Assembly (NCBI GenBank): GCA_949358305.1
Contig: OX442318.1
Location: 8,296,501 to 8,356,500 of the forward strand
DNA length: 60,000 bases
Source of the DNA: Strigamia acuminata
Lineage: Eukaryota > Arthropoda > Chilopoda > Geophilomorpha > Linotaeniidae
Direction of reading: 5' to 3'
The notes below the pieces were generated by a model. It had not been told where the DNA came from. It saw only the letters and a list, made by a program, of their open reading frames with translations, and searched no databases. The first letter of the stretch is position 1, and every line of letters begins with the position of its first letter. The translations under genes were made by a program, and so were the position numbers. This document shows, piece by piece, positions 56,952 through 60,000 of the stretch.

Positions 56952-57681
56952 AGGCGCATTCGAAAAGTAATTTGCACTAAACGACCAGTGCAACTGGTAG
57001 TGTAAATTTCAAGTTAAACGACCCAATTTTCGAGTTTCAAAATAAATTTCTGTGTAAAATTCAGTAGTGTAAATTCAAGTGTAAATATTAAATTAGTCCA
57101 AATAATAACCATAGTCATTATTGTTGTTGTTTACTCTAAAAAAAAACAGGAGATTATAAAAACATGATTATAAAATGTAAATTTATTTTAATTATTTGTA
57201 TTATTAATATTTATTTCCGAACGGGAATCGGCTGAACATCCGCCTCAATCGCACAAATGCGGCCGAACACCGGCCGCATCAGATCGCACAAACGCGGCCG
57301 AACGTCGGCCGAACGTCGGCCGCATTCGATTGTACAAATGCGGCCGAACGTCGGTCGAACGTCGGCCGTATTCGATCGTACAAATGCGGTCGAACATCGG
57401 CCGCATTCGATCGCAAGAATGCGGCTAATACCTGCTAAAAAATTGTTCTTGCGATCGACATCGTTCCAACCGATCTAACGAAAATCCAAGATGGCTGCCA
57501 GCAAGACCCGATTTCAACGAGAAAACTCGTTGCACGGAGATTTTAAACGGAAACGTGGCGTACAGGCCGTTTCCGTTTAACCAGTTTACACGACATTTAC
57601 ACGAATTAATTCGTGTAAATGTCGTGTGAAAACGAGTGTAAACACGTTTACACTCGTTTTAATGACTTTTCGAATGCGCCT
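56952..57681. mobile_element. 730-bp MITE (AGGCGCATTCGAAAAGT) with 3-bp duplication
   Basis: Terminal inverted repeats AGGCGCATTCGAAAAGT are flanked by ACT on both sides (56949-56951, 57682-57684). A 3-bp duplication fits PIF/Harbinger- or CACTA-like elements. Inside are a CpG-rich tandem block (57235-57430) and a near-perfect 30-bp-class palindrome built on TTACACGAATTAATTCGTGT near 57597. Confidence 0.8.
57235..57430. repeat. CpG-rich tandem repeat inside MITE
   Basis: Four to five imperfect copies of a 40-50-bp unit containing AATGCGGCCGAACGTCGGCC and CATTCGATCG. Base composition is wholly unlike the surrounding AT-rich DNA. Confidence 0.85.
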
Positions 57682-57867
57682 ACTGTTTGCTTCTCAGCTG
57701 TAGTGGATGTTTGCAAAACCGAGATACATCATCATCATCACTGTTCATAATTTCCAACCTCATATGGCAAAGTAAACAATTTTCTTCTTCTATCAACCAC
57801 ATAAATATAAATTTTCTTTGATCTCACATTCAGTTCAGATTTTAAAATAAAATTAAAAAGCAATAAA

Positions 57868-58022
57868 TAATCAACTGTGACTCTCAGGCACCGGTCTTTG
57901 ACCCCTGCCCTCAGTCCACTTCCCTACCGTAAGGGGGCACCCCGTTACTGTAAGGGATTTACGGATTAGCTCCCTCCATTGTTCGCCATCTTGTATTTCT
58001 GAAATAAAGGCAGACTTTTGCT
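57868..58022 (-). repeat. Dispersed GC-richer repeat, copy 2
   Basis: Reverse-orientation match to 8945-9110 (shared 'gtgactctcag', 'cttacgg'/'ccgtaagggggc', 'gaaataaag'). The similarity seems to continue to 'taatttactgactcac' near 58050. Confidence 0.6.
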
Positions 58023-58159
58023 GTTTTCATACACGCACGTAATTTACTGACTCACAACGACATTGGTGTGTTTTGTAGTTGTATTTTGTATGGTAGAACA
58101 GGTATGGTAGGACAGATTTTAGACGATGCTCGCTGCTCGAGCTCTTCTTTTAACAAGGG

Positions 58160-59014
58160 AGTGCCCCACATATGGTGGCCTCACAGATAACATCAACAAA
58201 CTGTAACACACATGTCAAAGTTGGGGGTGAAGAACACCCAGACATCACAGCAATAAGAGTTGATATCCAGTGTTGGGCCGGCCACAATATTTACCGTCAT
58301 TTCCGGTTTGCTCCACAACGTCTGAGGTTGCCCGAAGGACCACGAGGGTCGATGTGTATGCCCAGTCTACCGGAAGCATATTTGCAAACTGCAGGTGCTT
58401 CAGGAATCCTTGCGGCAAGAAGTGACTAATGCATCTAACAGAATTATTAACGCAGGACGTCAAGATCTCTGCTCACCTCACCTTACCTGGGTCATTGTAA
58501 TTGCTGACAAAAATGGCAGTTTTGAATAAGAGCCGCGGCTCTTAATCGATAAAATACGGTATTTTTAATTATTCAATTAATCTGATTGCAGAAGGATGCC
58601 TTTTTTAGACAACCAGAATTTTATCTCGAGAACTCAGCTCCTGTGACTATCAAACCTGTAGGAAGGCCAAGATGATGTGTAAATATGGCATAGCCAAGCG
58701 TGGTCGCCACTAACTGGTTACAAGTTCATCGTTGTTCACAAAATTCTAATCTTTTTTTCAGTTGCTTTGGCCGCTGACCACGAGTTCCCTGGGCCACCAT
58801 CATCCGCTTCTCCAATCGAGGTTTCTTCAACTAACCGCAAACAAGTTGTTCTCCGTCAACTCGAGGACAAAGTCTTTTCTGACGGTGCTTCCAAACTCCT
58901 CAGAACTTCCTGCTGAAACAAGGACTACGAGGACACTGGAGAAGTTGGACCCAGTGGACATCCAGAAACAATGTGAAGCCTCTTCAGCCATCTCGAGCAG
59001 ATCTGGCGAACTAC
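58160..59014 (+). CDS. Possible exons of an unrecognised gene
   Basis: A GC-richer patch with three exon-like segments: 58398-58493 after AAACTGCAG (VLQESLRQEVTNASNRIINA...), 58591-58656 after GATTGCAG (KDAFFRQPEFYLENSAPVTI, K, P; a GRPR AT-hook-like motif follows in frame), and 58761-59014 after TCTTTTTTTCAG, ending at CTAC|GTAAGT. Segments two and three join in phase 0. In segment three, a second frame (58763-58915) also reads protein-like to a TGA, so a frameshifted or decayed gene is possible. In normal-GC DNA several frames look protein-like, so this is tentative. Confidence 0.3.
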
Positions 59015-59089
59015 GTAAGTTCCCTCTATTTGGAGGGTTTGGCATACAGCACCATAAATCACCATCGCTTAGCTATTTCTAAAACCATG

Positions 59090-60000
59090 AATATTGTGCA
59101 ACATAACAATAACTTAAAACTAACAATTATGAAATTTGTTATTTAATGTACAAATGCTTAATTCTGCGAAATGCTGTACATTTTGGAATGCATTAAGTGA
59201 AAGGCAATATATTGTAAAATATATTTTTTAACCATATGGGTACTATATCGAGTCTGAATTATGAGACTAATAAATGCCACCCTTGTGTAAATAAATAAAT
59301 AAATAAAAAATATCTTAAAAAAAATTTTGGGTAATTTTTTTCTACAGTAGTAGTTTTTCCTCAGTCCAATTGGACTGGGGATCAAATGAAAATTAGTTGG
59401 GGGCTTGGGCTAATTGGCGATTTATTATTCTATTATTATAATAGATTAATTAGCAGATAAACTCCATGTCATATCTTTTAAGTCAGACATTCATTTTCTT
59501 TTTTTGTCTATAAAATTATGTTGCACCTTTTAACCTTGTTCTTTTCTATCTTAAAATGTCCAAAACCGGATATTATTGTAATTGGAAAAAGAATTTTAAA
59601 AAAATAAAACTAAAAGCGCTAATTAAATAGAAAAATGATCCTCTTAGGCAATTAATATTTTTCAACTCAGGAAAACTTTCTAAAAAAAAATAATTGTTTA
59701 GAGAACCTTGAAAGAAACCAAAGCTAATTGAAAATGAAATTTTAATATCAAATTACAACTTATCAGGTAAATTTGCAGCAAGTGCATTCAAGTCTATGAA
59801 GTTAAGTGACTATTCTCCTTATTAAATGCGTAAAATTCAACATGATGTATAAAAGTTCTGCTTCAGAAATAACATATACTCAAAAGGCATCAATTGCATC
59901 TCCACCAATCTTCCTCGTAGAAATGACTTATGGATATACCGTATGCGCAGTTATTTTCTTTGAAATAAGTAGACGGCCATTTTAGATGTTATCCCAAGCT
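59090..60000. other. AT-rich stretch, nothing supported
   Basis: Only low-complexity sequence and short AT-driven frames. AAATAAAT repeats occur near 59290. Confidence 0.4.

Noticed and set aside
51170-58562. A single 7.4-kb transposon bounded by the CCGTA-type repeats
   Set aside because: The terminal similarity is short and imperfect, no transposase or other frame lies between, and several independent MITEs are present. Independent fragments are simpler.

Overview
This looks like a window of a nuclear genome from an AT-rich invertebrate animal. Introns carry GT-AG ends, several are only 50-130 nt long, and repeats dominate. I cannot name the species. The window holds an intact BEL/Pao retrotransposon, Tigger/pogo-like and hAT-like short elements, and DEG/ENaC ion-channel genes, which together fit an invertebrate metazoan. 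No bacterial-style operons, tRNA or rRNA genes were seen.

Layout. At 0-12 kb there is a 31-bp minisatellite, a small two-exon gene for a putative secreted peptide (minus, 2.0-2.4 kb, TATA box at 2.72 kb), MITEs, and the 3' exons of an unrecognised plus-strand gene (9.9-11.3 kb). At 12-19 kb there is a candidate hammerhead ribozyme, a large minisatellite (14.2-14.8 kb), paired MITEs, a terminal-exon candidate (17.3 kb) and a candidate two-exon minus gene (18.1-19.8 kb). At 20-25.7 kb there are a minus gene (20.2-23.5 kb) and a four-exon plus gene for an 81-residue single-pass protein whose tail ends in a neurotensin-like RRPY motif. At 25.8-36.6 kb two tandem DEG/ENaC loci lie on the plus strand: a broken copy (25.85-28.7 kb) and an apparently intact 11-exon gene (31.1-36.6 kb). 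At 38.05-44.0 kb sits a full-length BEL/Pao element with two 329-bp LTRs that look identical. At 44-60 kb I see mainly MITEs and AT-rich DNA, plus a patch of higher GC at 58.0-59.05 kb with exon-like segments.

The most interesting feature is the channel gene. One continuous exon (34238-35036) runs from the cysteine-rich domain and second membrane segment of one DEG/ENaC subunit straight into the first membrane segment and ectodomain start of a second. The predicted protein is therefore a covalent tandem of two channel subunits (about 771 residues). The pseudogene copy carries the same unit order on its own exon, so the fusion predates the duplication. Exon structures are inferred from splice consensus and reading phase only, with no transcript evidence.
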